From positions 1 through 52,058 of the forward strand of contig PYIY01000117.1 in the NCBI GenBank assembly GCA_003635195.1: a stretch of 52,058 nt of DNA, written 5' to 3'. The position numbers were made by a program, and so were the translations under genes. Position 1 is the first letter of the stretch. The number at the start of each line of letters is the position of its first letter. Below the pieces are notes generated by a model. That model was not told the origin of the DNA, made no database searches, and saw only the letters and a program-made list of their open reading frames with translations. This DNA is from Candidatus Poribacteria bacterium. GTDB lineage: Bacteria; Poribacteria; WGA-4E; WGA-3G. Below, piece by piece: positions 25,575 through 36,418 of the stretch.

Positions 25575-26942
25575 ATGCCACAAGATTCAAATCAACCGAA
25601 TGTCATTGTCTTTTTTACTGATCAGCAGCGGTGGGACACGTCTGGCTTGCACGGGAATCCGCTCGACTTGACCCCGAACTTTGACCGAATGGCACAGCGC
25701 GGGACACATGTTCGGCGTTCGTTTACGTGCCAACCTGTCTGCGGTCCTGCGCGCTCATGCCTTCAAACGGGGTTATATGCGACCCGCACGGGCTGTTTCC
25801 GAAACGGTATCCCGTTATCGCCCAATCTTAAGACGCTTGCACACCATTTTGGTGAGGCAGGCTACGCTACCGGATATATCGGTAAGTGGCACCTCTATAG
25901 CCGCAGTGGTGCTGGCCCGGGACCTGTGCCTGCGGAGCATCGCGGTGGGTATGATTATTGGTTAGCATCTAACGTCCTCGAATTCACCTCTGATGCGTAT
26001 CAGACAACGCTCTATGATAATGATAATAAACCGGTTGATCTTCCCGGCTATCGTGTGGATGCGCTCACCGATGCAGTAATACGCTACGTTGACCGACATA
26101 AAGACGATCCATTTTATCTCTTTACGTCATACATTGAGCCGCACCACCAAAACCATTTGGACGATTATCCGCCACCAGACGGGTATCGGGAACAGTATAC
26201 GGGGAAATGGATACCGCCGGATCTTGCCGCGCTGGGTGGCTCAACACACCAGCATTTAGGCGGTTATTACGGTATGGTGAAAAGGTTGGATGAAGCACTC
26301 GGTAGACTTTTAGATGCCCTCAAGAGCCTCCATCTGCTTGATAACACGATCATCCTCTTTACTTCCGATCATGGATGTCATTTCAAAACCCGTAATGGCG
26401 AATACAAACGTTCATGCCACGAGAGTTCTATCCGTGTGCCGACTGCGTTTCACGGAGCCGATTTCATTAGTGGTGGTCAGATTCAAGAACTGGTTAGTCT
26501 CGTTGACCTCCCGCCGACGCTTCTTGACGCAGCTGGTTTGGAAGTACCCGCTGAGATGCAAGGTAGGTCTATTATGCCACTGGTACGCGGCGAAACGGAC
26601 GATTGGCAAGAAGAAGTCTTTGTCCAAATTAGCGAGGCACAGGTAGGACGTGCCGTTCGGACGCAACGTTGGAAATACGGTGTTGATGCCCCAAATAAGA
26701 GCGGTGGCAAAGATGCCGGGTCAGATCGGTATGCAGAGCAGTACCTTTATGATCTTCAGGCAGATCCGTATGAATTGCGGAATCTCATCGGACTGCAATC
26801 GCATGAACCTGTTACAGCGGTCATGCGGGAACGGCTCATTCGGCGGATGTTGGAGGCGGGTGAAGAGGCACCAACGGTCGAACCGGCACCGACACAACGG
26901 AGTGGACAACGCCAAGTCTCCGAGGCAGAGGCGAGAAGTTAA
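25575..26942 (+). CDS. Sulfatase (formylglycine-dependent, type I)
   Basis: This 455-residue enzyme has the modification site CGPARSCLQTG, with Cys56 as the residue that becomes formylglycine. Early ligands are in FFTDQQRWD (near 14) and later ones in LFTSDHGCHFKTRNGE (near 258). The C-terminal PYELRNLIG resembles heparan- or choline-sulfatase-like members. It lacks a signal peptide. ATG 25575 has GAGGAAAATAGAG upstream and the promoter at 25508. Its signature differs from the other sulfatase (CTPSR at 5.9 kb), so the two are distant paralogues. Substrate is unknown; sulfated polysaccharides of a host or algae are plausible. Confidence 0.93.
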   Translation: MPQDSNQPNVIVFFTDQQRWDTSGLHGNPLDLTPNFDRMAQRGTHVRRSFTCQPVCGPARSCLQTGLYATRTGCFRNGIPLSPNLKTLAHHFGEAGYATGYIGKWHLYSRSGAGPGPVPAEHRGGYDYWLASNVLEFTSDAYQTTLYDNDNKPVDLPGYRVDALTDAVIRYVDRHKDDPFYLFTSYIEPHHQNHLDDYPPPDGYREQYTGKWIPPDLAALGGSTHQHLGGYYGMVKRLDEALGRLLDALKSLHLLDNTIILFTSDHGCHFKTRNGEYKRSCHESSIRVPTAFHGADFISGGQIQELVSLVDLPPTLLDAAGLEVPAEMQGRSIMPLVRGETDDWQEEVFVQISEAQVGRAVRTQRWKYGVDAPNKSGGKDAGSDRYAEQYLYDLQADPYELRNLIGLQSHEPVTAVMRERLIRRMLEAGEEAPTVEPAPTQRSGQRQVSEAEARS

Positions 26943-26946
26943 AAAA

Positions 26947-27546
26947 GTCAGAACTATGATTTCTGTGATTTAGAGATTTGTGTGATGTAAGCCAGATAAC
27001 TCATGAATCTCGGTTCTGACAGAAGGGTTAACGTGGTAGATAAGAGATACAAGTACTCAGAATTGACAGGAAAGATAATCAAATGTGCGATGAGCGTGCA
27101 TTCTACTTTGAAAAATGGGTTTCAAGAAGTTATCTATCAAAGGGCCTTAGAGATAGAGATGGCTGATCAAGGTATTTCTTTTGTGCGCGAATTTAAGATG
27201 CCTATTTACTACAAAGCACAGCAGATAGGAACCAGAAGAGTCGATTTCTTAGTGGAGAACTGTATTTCTGTTGAATTGAAAGCCTCATTCAATTGGAGGA
27301 TGTCCATCTGGCACAGGCTATCAATTATCTGGAGGCCTATAATCTGGAAGTAGGTTTGTTAATAAACTTTGGATCTAACAGTTTGGAATTTAAAAGGCTT
27401 ACCAACAAAAAATTCAATCCAAGGATCCAATGAAAGTCAGAACCAGGATTTATATGATTATCAGATTACCCTGATTTACTGCTTTCAATATTACAGAAAT
27501 CTCATAATCACACAAATCAATAAATCACATAAATCACAGTTCTGAC
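26947..27546. mobile_element. GxxExxY gene cassette bounded by 40-bp inverted repeats
   Basis: The outer ends, 26947-26986 and 27507-27546, are inverted repeats matching at 36 of 40 positions. Each side also starts and ends with GTCAGAAC and GTTCTGAC (26947/27013 left; 27436/27539 right), so each flank is itself a palindrome-ended block of 10-nt-periodic GATT words. The only gene inside is GxxExxY. No transposase is present, so any mobility would be non-autonomous. Confidence 0.6.
27003..27433 (+). pseudogene. GxxExxY protein gene, frameshifted
   Basis: The first frame (to 27353) has the family motif GFQEVIY (GxxExxY) and VDFLVENCISVELKA, then runs into nonsense. Reading the -1 frame from about 27287 restores the conserved end: LEDVHLAQAINYLEAYN, EVGLLINFGSNSLEFKRL, stop at 27433. 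A single-base deletion near 27285-27290 explains this and gives about 143 residues, near family length. GxxExxY is a PD-(D/E)xK-like nuclease-fold family of unknown role. The frame break may be a real inactivation, programmed, or a sequencing error. Confidence 0.75.
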
Positions 27547-27574
27547 TGATGAGCAAAGGACCATATTTAAAAAG

Positions 27575-28720
27575 ATGAAGATTACAGATGTCAAAACCTT
27601 GGTCATGGGGACCAGTTGGCGGAATTTAACCTTTGTCAAAGTCGAAACTGATGAAGGGTTGACCGGCATCAGCGAGGTGCGGATGAACAACCGCACGGAT
27701 GCGCTTGTTGCCTATATTGATGGTGCGAAGAAGCGGCATGTGATTGGCAGCGATCCATTTAATACAGAGGACCTCTATCAGAGACTATTTCGAGACGACT
27801 ACGGTCGGGCTGGTGAAATCGTTGCTACCGGCATCAGCGTTATCGAGATTGCCTGCTGGGATATTATCGGCAAAGCACTGAATCAACCGGTCTACCGGTT
27901 GCTCGGTGGTGCTTGCCGCGAACAGATTAAGGCGTACGCCAACGGTTGGTATCGTGTTGAACGCGCCCCGGAAGAATTCCACGATGCTGCCAAAAGGGTA
28001 CTTGAAAAAGGTTACCGGGCACTGAAGTTTGATCCGTTCGGTGCAGGCTATTATGAACTCTCTTACGAAGAGAAGTTGAAGTCTGTCGGACTCGTCGAAG
28101 CGGTACGTGATGCAGTTGGCCCCGATGTCGAAATTCTTGTTGAGATGCACGGTAGATTTAGTCCGTATACGGCGATAGAAATTGCTGCGGAATTGGAACA
28201 GTTCCAACCGAGTTGGGTCGAGGAACCTGTGCCGCCTGATAACATCGCAGCTCTCGCGAAAGCCTCTGACCAAATCAATCTTCCCGTTGCCACAGGTGAA
28301 CGGCTTCACAATAAGTATGAGTATCGTGAGTTGATTAATCTACAAGCAGCAGATATACTACAGCCAGATATTACGCAGACAGGTGGTTTCTTAGAGACCA
28401 AGAAAATTGCAGCGATGGGGGATATGTGCTATATGACGGTGGCACCGCATAACGTCGGGGGTCCTGTCTCTACGGCAACTGCTTTACACTTCGCTGCTTG
28501 CACCACGAACTTCAAGATTCAAGAGCATTTCAACGATTTCTCTGAGGCGTGGGTTAAAGAGGCGGCGACGGGATGCCCGGAAGTGATTGATGGCTATTTT
28601 AGTCTGCCTGATGGACCTGGACTCGGTATGGAGCTCAATGAGGATCTTATTGCTGAACACCCGTATCGCGAAGGTTCATTTAACCTCTGGGAAGACGATT
28701 GGCATAAACGCGAGTATTAG
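27575..28720 (+). CDS. Mandelate racemase/muconate lactonizing enzyme family (acid-sugar dehydratase-like)
   Basis: This 381-residue enzyme belongs to the enolase superfamily, which abstracts a proton alpha to a carboxylate. Visible elements are an N-terminal capping domain (MKITDVKTLV), the catalytic-lysine strand ALKFDPFG near residue 150, metal ligands at VEMHGRF, WVEEPVPPDN and ATGERLHN, and the barrel-end APHNVGGPVS with a candidate His. This arrangement resembles galactonate or mannonate dehydratase-like members. The ribosome binding site is weak (AAAGGA, 14 nt away) and lies just outside the GxxExxY element. The substrate is undetermined, but sugar-acid breakdown fits the sulfatase-rich setting. 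Confidence 0.9.
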   Translation: MKITDVKTLVMGTSWRNLTFVKVETDEGLTGISEVRMNNRTDALVAYIDGAKKRHVIGSDPFNTEDLYQRLFRDDYGRAGEIVATGISVIEIACWDIIGKALNQPVYRLLGGACREQIKAYANGWYRVERAPEEFHDAAKRVLEKGYRALKFDPFGAGYYELSYEEKLKSVGLVEAVRDAVGPDVEILVEMHGRFSPYTAIEIAAELEQFQPSWVEEPVPPDNIAALAKASDQINLPVATGERLHNKYEYRELINLQAADILQPDITQTGGFLETKKIAAMGDMCYMTVAPHNVGGPVSTATALHFAACTTNFKIQEHFNDFSEAWVKEAATGCPEVIDGYFSLPDGPGLGMELNEDLIAEHPYREGSFNLWEDDWHKREY

Positions 28721-28802
28721 TCTGAACCGTGTGGCAAACTTGAATTTCGGAAGCGTTGTGTGGTATGCTTTAATAATCTGAGTTTGATAGATAATTGAAT
28801 TA

Positions 28803-28868
28803 TGCTACAAAAACTTGCACAGACTAACAGTCTCTGCTACAAGAACTCACACAATCTAACAGGGTCTC
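28803..28868. repeat. Two-copy imperfect direct repeat
   Basis: TGCTACAAAAACTTGCACAG and TGCTACAAGAACTCACACAA begin two adjacent copies of about 33 bp. They lie in the leader of the aspartyl-protease-like gene. An open frame crosses them but has no good start signal. Confidence 0.5.
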
Positions 28869-28969
28869 TACAAAGGTGGCAACTTGCGTTAGGAATTTTG
28901 AAAGCAAAACATCACCACTTGACGATTCCGAAATATTTCTTGATTCAGATGGTCCTACAGGAGAAAGAA

Positions 28970-30632
<1,663 letters not shown>

Positions 30633-30662
30633 CCTGTTTGGGTAGGTCTACGGGCCTGCCCT

Positions 30663-31685
30663 TCACTCGTACAACTGCTCCTCTAAAAACGCAATTCCAG
30701 CCTCCAGGTCAATCTCATGCTCGCCTTGAAAATGATCCAGCACCAACTGATTGCGGTGTCCGGATGCGGCATAAATCTTCTCCAATTGTCCAAACGCTGA
30801 TAGGGCATCCGACTGAATAAAACACATATCGTCCGAACCGATTTGCACCATACACGCCCGAGGTGCGATGAGTCCTGCGACATCAGCAATGTCTCCAGCC
30901 TTCCGAAGCCCGAACATGAATTGTGAACCACACGTATTCCCACGTCCGCGGTCATTCAATGCGTCCGTCAATGTGCTGAGATAGCAGACGATAACCGCTG
31001 CTTTAACCCGCTGATCCATAGCAGAGATGTAGGTTGTCATCGTTCCACCAAACGAACACCCCATGCATCCCAATCGACTACTGTCAACCTCAGGACGGGC
31101 CTGAAGGTAGTCTAAACACCGTTGTCCATCCGAAATATTCAGTTGGATGAGCTGGTAGCCGAAGTACCCGAATGCCAGATAAGCGACGTTGCATCCATCG
31201 CGACCGGGGCGGCGTACCCATTCATCCCGGTCTTTCCGTTCACCAAAACATCGCCAATCGGGTGCGATTGTTACAAATCCGCGTTGTGCCAATTCGACGG
31301 CATACTGTTTCTGATAGTCTTCTACAATGCCAACTGCACCATCTTTCCCGATCCCGTGCCCGTGTGCACAGAGTACTGCGGGTGCCGGATTTTCCGCGGT
31401 TGCTCCGTCTGGGATTAAGACGTAAGCAGGAATCGAAGAAAACGGATCTGGGTTGAAGATAATTTTTTCTCGTATGTAGCCATCAAATTGTGTCTGCTCT
31501 AACGTTTCAACTTCCAATGGCAATGCCTCTGGTAAAGGTCCCAAGTCTTTAACGAGATTGCTCCGGAACCTCCTTCGCCATTCTTCCCAGTCCAGTTTAC
31601 CTGTACCGTTAAAATGAAGAGGTGGTGTCGCTTTTAGAAGTTGTTCAACGCCTTGCTCCACTGTCAAAAAACGCTGTACCGCCAT
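30663..31685 (-). CDS. Alpha/beta hydrolase (acetyl-xylan-esterase or dienelactone-hydrolase-like)
   Basis: This 340-residue protein has the nucleophile elbow GCSFGG (Ser near 213), an oxyanion-type HGHG in AVLCAHGHG near 113, an acid region (GSDDMCF) and a final HFQGEHEI that may supply the His. The fold is the abhydrolase family of secreted or cytoplasmic esterases acting on carbohydrate esters; no signal peptide is visible. It starts at ATG 31685. The partner genes suggest polysaccharide metabolism, but no substrate can be inferred. It is convergent with lysA. Confidence 0.8.
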   Translation of the reverse strand: MAVQRFLTVEQGVEQLLKATPPLHFNGTGKLDWEEWRRRFRSNLVKDLGPLPEALPLEVETLEQTQFDGYIREKIIFNPDPFSSIPAYVLIPDGATAENPAPAVLCAHGHGIGKDGAVGIVEDYQKQYAVELAQRGFVTIAPDWRCFGERKDRDEWVRRPGRDGCNVAYLAFGYFGYQLIQLNISDGQRCLDYLQARPEVDSSRLGCMGCSFGGTMTTYISAMDQRVKAAVIVCYLSTLTDALNDRGRGNTCGSQFMFGLRKAGDIADVAGLIAPRACMVQIGSDDMCFIQSDALSAFGQLEKIYAASGHRNQLVLDHFQGEHEIDLEAGIAFLEEQLYE

Positions 31686-31805
31686 AATTGTGCCTCCGCT
31701 CGCGAGGGATGTAATCCTCGTATTCGCGTATCATTTAGACTTTTACCTCATTATCTACACCAGAAAGAAAAAGTCAAGTTTTATTGGGTGAAGAAAAGTC
31801 AAATC

Positions 31806-31828
31806 GCGAGCACAGCTCGCTCCTACAA
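31806..31828. repeat. ACA-loop hairpin with TCCTACAA tail, copy 2
   Basis: GCGAGC-ACA-GCTCGC is a perfect 6-bp hairpin followed by TCCTACAA, matching copy 1 in loop and tail but not in stem sequence. It lies 21 bp upstream of the purB promoter. Confidence 0.6.
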
Positions 31829-31848
31829 CGTTATCAGCAACAAAAGTC

Positions 31849-31877
31849 TTTACATCTGCTTAAATTTTCAGTATAAT
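31849..31877 (+). promoter_or_regulatory. Sigma70-type promoter for purB
   Basis: TTTACA at 31849-31854 and TATAAT at 31872-31877 are 17 nt apart, 59 bp before the purB start. Confidence 0.65.
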
Positions 31878-31936
31878 AAAACAAAAGTAGAAAAGTAGCA
31901 GCGGAGGTCTCCGCGCGCTAACGGAGAGAATATTCT

Positions 31937-33340
31937 ATGGAACTTTACGAAGCCGTCAGTCCACTGGATTTCAGATACTACGGTGGTGATTCAGATTTTA
32001 TGAAACGATTGTTGCCCTACGTCTCTGAAGCAGGATATGTTACCTATCAGGCAAAAGTGGAGGCGGCGTTGGTACGGACTTTAGCAAACTATGAGGTTTG
32101 CTCATCAGCTATTGCCGACGAGGTGGAGCAGGCAGTGGACTTGGTAACGGCGGAAGAGGTATACGAAGAACAGTCTCGTATTAGACATAATATCCGTTCA
32201 CTGGTGAATGTGATCCGACGAAAGATTAGTCCGGAAGCGCGCCCTTATGTCCATCTGTTTGCGACCTCTGCGGACATCCTGGACACCGCCACTGCTTTGC
32301 GGTTTAAAGCATTGACCGAAAATGTTATCGTTCCTGATCTAATCGGATTGGTGCAGCAACTTATCGGATTGGCGCGCGAGCATGCCGAAACAGTACAAAT
32401 CGGTAGGACACACGGACAGCACGCGGAACCGACAACGTTTGGTTATGCGCTGGCACTCTATATTAGCCGTCTCGGCACCCGTATTGAGAAGATTCACGAG
32501 GCGGGACAAAACCTGCGGGGTCAGTTTTCAGGGGCAGTAGGTGCGTTTAATGGACTCACGCTGATACATGAAGCACCTGAGCAGATTGAGGCGGATTTTC
32601 TTGCGCTGCTCGGCTTGAAGCCGTCCGACACACATACATCAACGCAGTGTGTGGAACCGGAGTTTATCTCAGATTTGGCATATCAGATTACGGCGGCGTA
32701 TACAGTACTTGCGAATTTCGCAGACGATATGCGGCATCTCTATCGGACTGAAATTGCCGAGGTGGGTAGAAAATATAATCCGCAGCTGGTAGGTTCATCA
32801 ACGATGCCCCATAAGGTGAATCCAGAGGCGTACGAGAATGTCAAAAGTTTATGGAAGGCGTTTGTGCCGCGTATGCAGACCGTTTTTATGGATAGCATCT
32901 TAGAACATCAACGCGACCTGACGAATTCGGCATCCAGTCGTTTTTTGACAGAATTGTTTACAGCGTTTGATTACGCCATCTATCGGCTTCAACGTGCGTT
33001 GGAGGAGATGGATGTGAAGGCGGACAACATGCGACGTAACCTTGCCCTCAGCGCGGAAGACACGATTGCGGAGCCGATCTATCTGTTGATGGCATATTAC
33101 GGATTTCCCGATGCGTACGATCACACCCGAAAATTGATAGCGCAAGTGCACCAGACTGGAAAAAGTCTGACGACTCTATTGTGGGAAGATGAGACTTTTC
33201 GACCTTTCTTGGAAAAATTGACAGAACTGCAGCGAGAGGCACTGCGAGATCCAACGAATTACATCGGTGCCTCGGTACGGCGTACCTACGCGACATGCGA
33301 TGAATGGGAGAAACGGATTTTTAATTTACCTTGCGGTTAA
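31937..33340 (+). CDS. purB: Adenylosuccinate lyase
   Basis: This 467-residue enzyme of purine synthesis removes fumarate from SAICAR and from adenylosuccinate. It has the fumarase/aspartase-superfamily signature GSSTMPHKVNP (about 282-292, with the catalytic Ser in the mobile loop), TGRTHGQHAEPTT-like IGRTHGQHAEPTTFG near 155, and SVRRTYATCDEWE near the end. ATG 31937 has GGAGAG at 8 nt and the promoter at 31849. Length fits PurB. Its last few codons are copied in a 100-bp tandem repeat downstream. Confidence 0.96.
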   Translation: MELYEAVSPLDFRYYGGDSDFMKRLLPYVSEAGYVTYQAKVEAALVRTLANYEVCSSAIADEVEQAVDLVTAEEVYEEQSRIRHNIRSLVNVIRRKISPEARPYVHLFATSADILDTATALRFKALTENVIVPDLIGLVQQLIGLAREHAETVQIGRTHGQHAEPTTFGYALALYISRLGTRIEKIHEAGQNLRGQFSGAVGAFNGLTLIHEAPEQIEADFLALLGLKPSDTHTSTQCVEPEFISDLAYQITAAYTVLANFADDMRHLYRTEIAEVGRKYNPQLVGSSTMPHKVNPEAYENVKSLWKAFVPRMQTVFMDSILEHQRDLTNSASSRFLTELFTAFDYAIYRLQRALEEMDVKADNMRRNLALSAEDTIAEPIYLLMAYYGFPDAYDHTRKLIAQVHQTGKSLTTLLWEDETFRPFLEKLTELQREALRDPTNYIGASVRRTYATCDEWEKRIFNLPCG

Positions 33341-33533
33341 ACTCCGTGCGTTTAGACTTTTGCGTGCGTTTCTCAAATCCGCACTCCACTTCGCTACGTG
33401 CTACGGGTTTTGAAACTGTTTAGAACAGATTTCTAATTTACCTTGCGGTTAAACTCCGTGCGTTTAGACTTTTGCGTGCGTTTCCTAAATCCGCACTCCA
33501 CTTCGCTACGTGCTACGGGTTTTGAAACTGTTT
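33322..33533 (+). repeat. Tandem 100-bp direct repeat copying the purB 3' end
   Basis: Copy 1 is 33322-33421 and copy 2 is 33434-33533, differing at about two bases, with a period of 112 bp. Copy 1 includes the last five purB codons and stop (TTACCTTGCGGTTAA). Confidence 0.9.
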
Positions 33534-33540
33534 GACAGAA

Positions 33541-33797
33541 TTTACACAACATCACGGACTATTACCACGCGATGGGGTTTTTCCTAAGAGACCGCCCTTA
33601 TCAATGCGTTGTGTAAGTCCTATTATCAGCGTCCGTTTTGGAGTAACGCCTACATTATCCAACTTGCGAAGAATCTTAAAGCTAATCGCGTAGTCCGTAA
33701 CGTAGTGGAGGGGTTTTTGCTTGGGCGTTTCTGCGGCTCTACGGAAATGAACGTCAAATCCCAGATTCCGCCTCACCGAACCGTAAGGAATAATTAA
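33541..33797. other. Gene-free stretch with repeat-derived frames
   Basis: Short frames occur on both strands but none has a start signal or family match. The word TGTGTAAGTCCTA at about 33611 resembles the end of the MITE-like element at 25289. This looks like repeat debris. Confidence 0.4.
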
Positions 33798-33800
33798 AAA

Positions 33801-35204
33801 ATGTTTGATATTACTTACTTAGGACGGCGATGTTTTCGTTTCATTAAACGCTACCCCCGCATATCAACAACTGTGAGTTTGCTGTTGGTTTTTTGCGTCG
33901 GCATTTGGGTAGGACAGACAGTTCAATTTAGCAAGATAACTGACTATTTTCGTTCTTATACGGATCCCGAGATGAGCGATGTGACAAAATCAGTTGCTCA
34001 AGGCATTACTCATCGGCAGATATTAGATAACGGTGTGCTAACGAACATCCTTTCCATATCACCAGATGCAGCGGATATTCGTCCATATCGTGCGTTGAGT
34101 GCGGGTATCGGCACCGAATCGTTGATGTCGCTTGCGCGACGGCACAAAGCACTCGCGGCGATAAATGGTGGTTTTTTTGAGATGATGGGGACGTTTCGTG
34201 GGGAGTCCGTCGGTGCTCTGAAGATTGACGGTGAATGGGTGAGTGAACCAGAACAAGGCAGAGCTGTCATCGGAATCCGAACTGTCGAAGGGAAAATAGA
34301 AACATATATCGACAGGATCGCTTTACGACAGGAACTCGTCTTGCCGAGTGGAGCCATGTTATCAATTGACGGTATGAACCGGAGTCGTGGTAGAAACGAA
34401 TTGGTTATTTACCGTCCACAGTTCCATGCTGTAACGTTGACGATGCCCAACGGTGTGGAAGTTGTTGTCCGAAACGGCGAAGTAACCGGTATCCATGGTA
34501 AGCAGGGGAGTGCACGCATTCCAGCAGATGGTTATATCCTTTCCGCAAGTGGTAAGAAAAGTGCGAATCTATTGGCACACATCAAGCAGGGTGATGCGGT
34601 GCAGGTGCGTGAGACGGTAATTCCTGAACGCGTTGGGGATAGCCATCTATGGGCAAGTTTCGCGCATATTATCGGGGGTGGTCCGTTGCTATTGCGAGAC
34701 GGTGTTGCGCCTTCCACACAAGCTTATGAACGCGAGGGATTCGATCAAGCGTTTCACAGTTTTTGGCATCCGCGCACAGCCATCGGTAAAGAAGCAGATG
34801 GTACGCTTCTTTTTGTGACAATAACGGCAGCAGAGGCGGGTGTTCGACGTGGTGTTATGTTACCACGGCTCTCGGAACTGTTTCTGGAGTGGGGTGCTAC
34901 GGATGCTCTTAATCTTGACGGTGGCAATTCGTCAATGCTGATAATTCGAGATGAGATTGTAAGTGTCAAGCAGAAAGATTCTACTAAACCGGAATCTAAA
35001 GATAGACTAAAACCGACTTCTCGTGATAAATCATCCCGAGAAGGAGATCGCCCCCAACGGGTTTCGCGTGGCAGACCGATTCCAGAAAAGGCGCGAGCAG
35101 CTCGGAATACGAAGACGGCTCGCGGGAATCGCCGAATTCGTCCAATGCCACAGCAACAGGGACGGGCAATTGCAGATGCAATCTTGATTTTTTTGAAGCC
35201 TTAG
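33801..35204 (+). CDS. NAGPA/DUF2233-type phosphodiester glycosidase family protein
   Basis: This 467-residue protein has an N-terminal membrane anchor (about 18-40) and the DUF2233 domain: ALAAINGGFFEM near 118, GAMLSIDGMN, HPRTAIGKEADG, and DALNLDGGNSSMLI near 370-385. Family members cleave GlcNAc-1-phosphodiester links or act on exopolysaccharide. A Lys/Arg/Ser-rich tail (about 395-450) may bind polyanions. It starts at ATG 33801 after AAGGAA. An envelope or exported glycan role is the simplest reading; the exact substrate is not shown. Confidence 0.88.
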   Translation: MFDITYLGRRCFRFIKRYPRISTTVSLLLVFCVGIWVGQTVQFSKITDYFRSYTDPEMSDVTKSVAQGITHRQILDNGVLTNILSISPDAADIRPYRALSAGIGTESLMSLARRHKALAAINGGFFEMMGTFRGESVGALKIDGEWVSEPEQGRAVIGIRTVEGKIETYIDRIALRQELVLPSGAMLSIDGMNRSRGRNELVIYRPQFHAVTLTMPNGVEVVVRNGEVTGIHGKQGSARIPADGYILSASGKKSANLLAHIKQGDAVQVRETVIPERVGDSHLWASFAHIIGGGPLLLRDGVAPSTQAYEREGFDQAFHSFWHPRTAIGKEADGTLLFVTITAAEAGVRRGVMLPRLSELFLEWGATDALNLDGGNSSMLIIRDEIVSVKQKDSTKPESKDRLKPTSRDKSSREGDRPQRVSRGRPIPEKARAARNTKTARGNRRIRPMPQQQGRAIADAILIFLKP

Positions 35205-35322
35205 GTTATAATGTAAGAAATATTTAGAATTTGAAGAAAAAATTGAGGCAATGAGACCACGCCTTTAGTAGACTGAACACGTTTACTGTGAAAAAACAGA
35301 TCGGAATAGGAGGAGAAAAGCC

Positions 35323-36234
35323 GTGTTAAACAACAGTAGAACCCCCGATACTATCAAAAAGAAACCTATGTCCGGTATGGAGTCGAAGTCAGATTTATTG
35401 TCGCGACGCGCCTTTTTGAAGGGATCCGTTGGGCTGACTGCCTCCGCGATTGCAGCGGGTGGGTTAATTCTACCTGCACAGGCGCAGTTTGGCGGCGGGT
35501 TTCGAGAATATATTCCGTACGATGCGACACGCGATATTCATTACGGCACGCGATACGGGGTGATTGAACACCACTATCCTGAGATGAATCCGACGGGTGA
35601 GAAGTTCACCTTCGTCCGGCTCAAGTATCCGGGTGGCGATTGGTATACAAACATCGTCGATTACTATCGTTGGCCATCGGACCACAAATTCACTGAGGAG
35701 CTTGCTAAAAATACGACAATTGATGTTGACCTTCGCGAGAACCCACAATATGTTGACATTGACGACGAGGGTTTATTTGCGTATCCGTTCCTCTATATGA
35801 CGGGCCATCGCGGGATACGACTTTCCACAAAACAGGTGCGTAAACTGAGAGACTACTTTGAACGGGGCGGTTTTCTGCATGTCGAAGATTGTGATGCGCG
35901 TCTCAACGGTGGGCGCGGCGGTTTGCGCCCCTATATCTATGAGATGCTGCGCAAAGTCTTCCCAGAAAAGAAGTTGGAACGTTTAGAGATGAGCCATCCA
36001 ATTTATCACACGCTCTATGGACATGATGAATACCTCGGTGGCGATAAGCGTATTCCGGGTATCTCCGATCACGACGAAGCGATCATGGAAAACGACCGTG
36101 TGATGGTCTACTTCTGTCCGAGCGATCTGAATTGCGCGTGGGAAGGTAGACCGTGCAACCCTGATCGCGAGGAACAGCGAAAATGGGCATTTGAACAAGG
36201 GATGAACGTCGTCGCATACGCCCTGACCCGATAA
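35323..36234 (+). CDS. Tat-exported DUF4159 protein
   Basis: This 303-residue protein begins with GTG 35323 after AGGAGGAGAAAAGCC. A twin-arginine signal SRRAFLKGS is at about 28-36, followed by a hydrophobic stretch and AQA cleavage site. The body is DUF4159: FTFVRLKYPGGDWYTN, then YPFLYMTGHRGI near 155, ERGGFLHVEDCDA near 185, and PIYHTLY. DUF4159 is common in planctomycete-like genomes beside MoxR/VWA genes and has a ThuA-like GATase fold with unknown function. It stands alone here. Confidence 0.88.
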   Translation: MLNNSRTPDTIKKKPMSGMESKSDLLSRRAFLKGSVGLTASAIAAGGLILPAQAQFGGGFREYIPYDATRDIHYGTRYGVIEHHYPEMNPTGEKFTFVRLKYPGGDWYTNIVDYYRWPSDHKFTEELAKNTTIDVDLRENPQYVDIDDEGLFAYPFLYMTGHRGIRLSTKQVRKLRDYFERGGFLHVEDCDARLNGGRGGLRPYIYEMLRKVFPEKKLERLEMSHPIYHTLYGHDEYLGGDKRIPGISDHDEAIMENDRVMVYFCPSDLNCAWEGRPCNPDREEQRKWAFEQGMNVVAYALTR

Positions 36235-36239
36235 ATGGC

Positions 36240-36386
36240 GGTCAGCACTCAGCAAGAGGAGCCATCAGCGGTCGGCTATCAGCCGTCAGTTATCGTATTG
36301 TGGTTCAAGATTTGTTGTGGATTTCACAAGAATACTGAACGGCATAAGGGAGTAATTGATCGCTGATTGCTAACTACTGACTGCCA
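36240..36386. repeat. AAGAG-core hairpin repeat, copy C
   Basis: Words such as GCCATCAGCGGTCGGC and CAGCCGTCAG surround an AAGAGG core, with CTGACTGCC-type words on the far side. Diverged compared with the other copies. Confidence 0.45.
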
Positions 36387-36418
36387 TTAAGATAACGACT
36401 AAAAATGAGAGGAAAATC

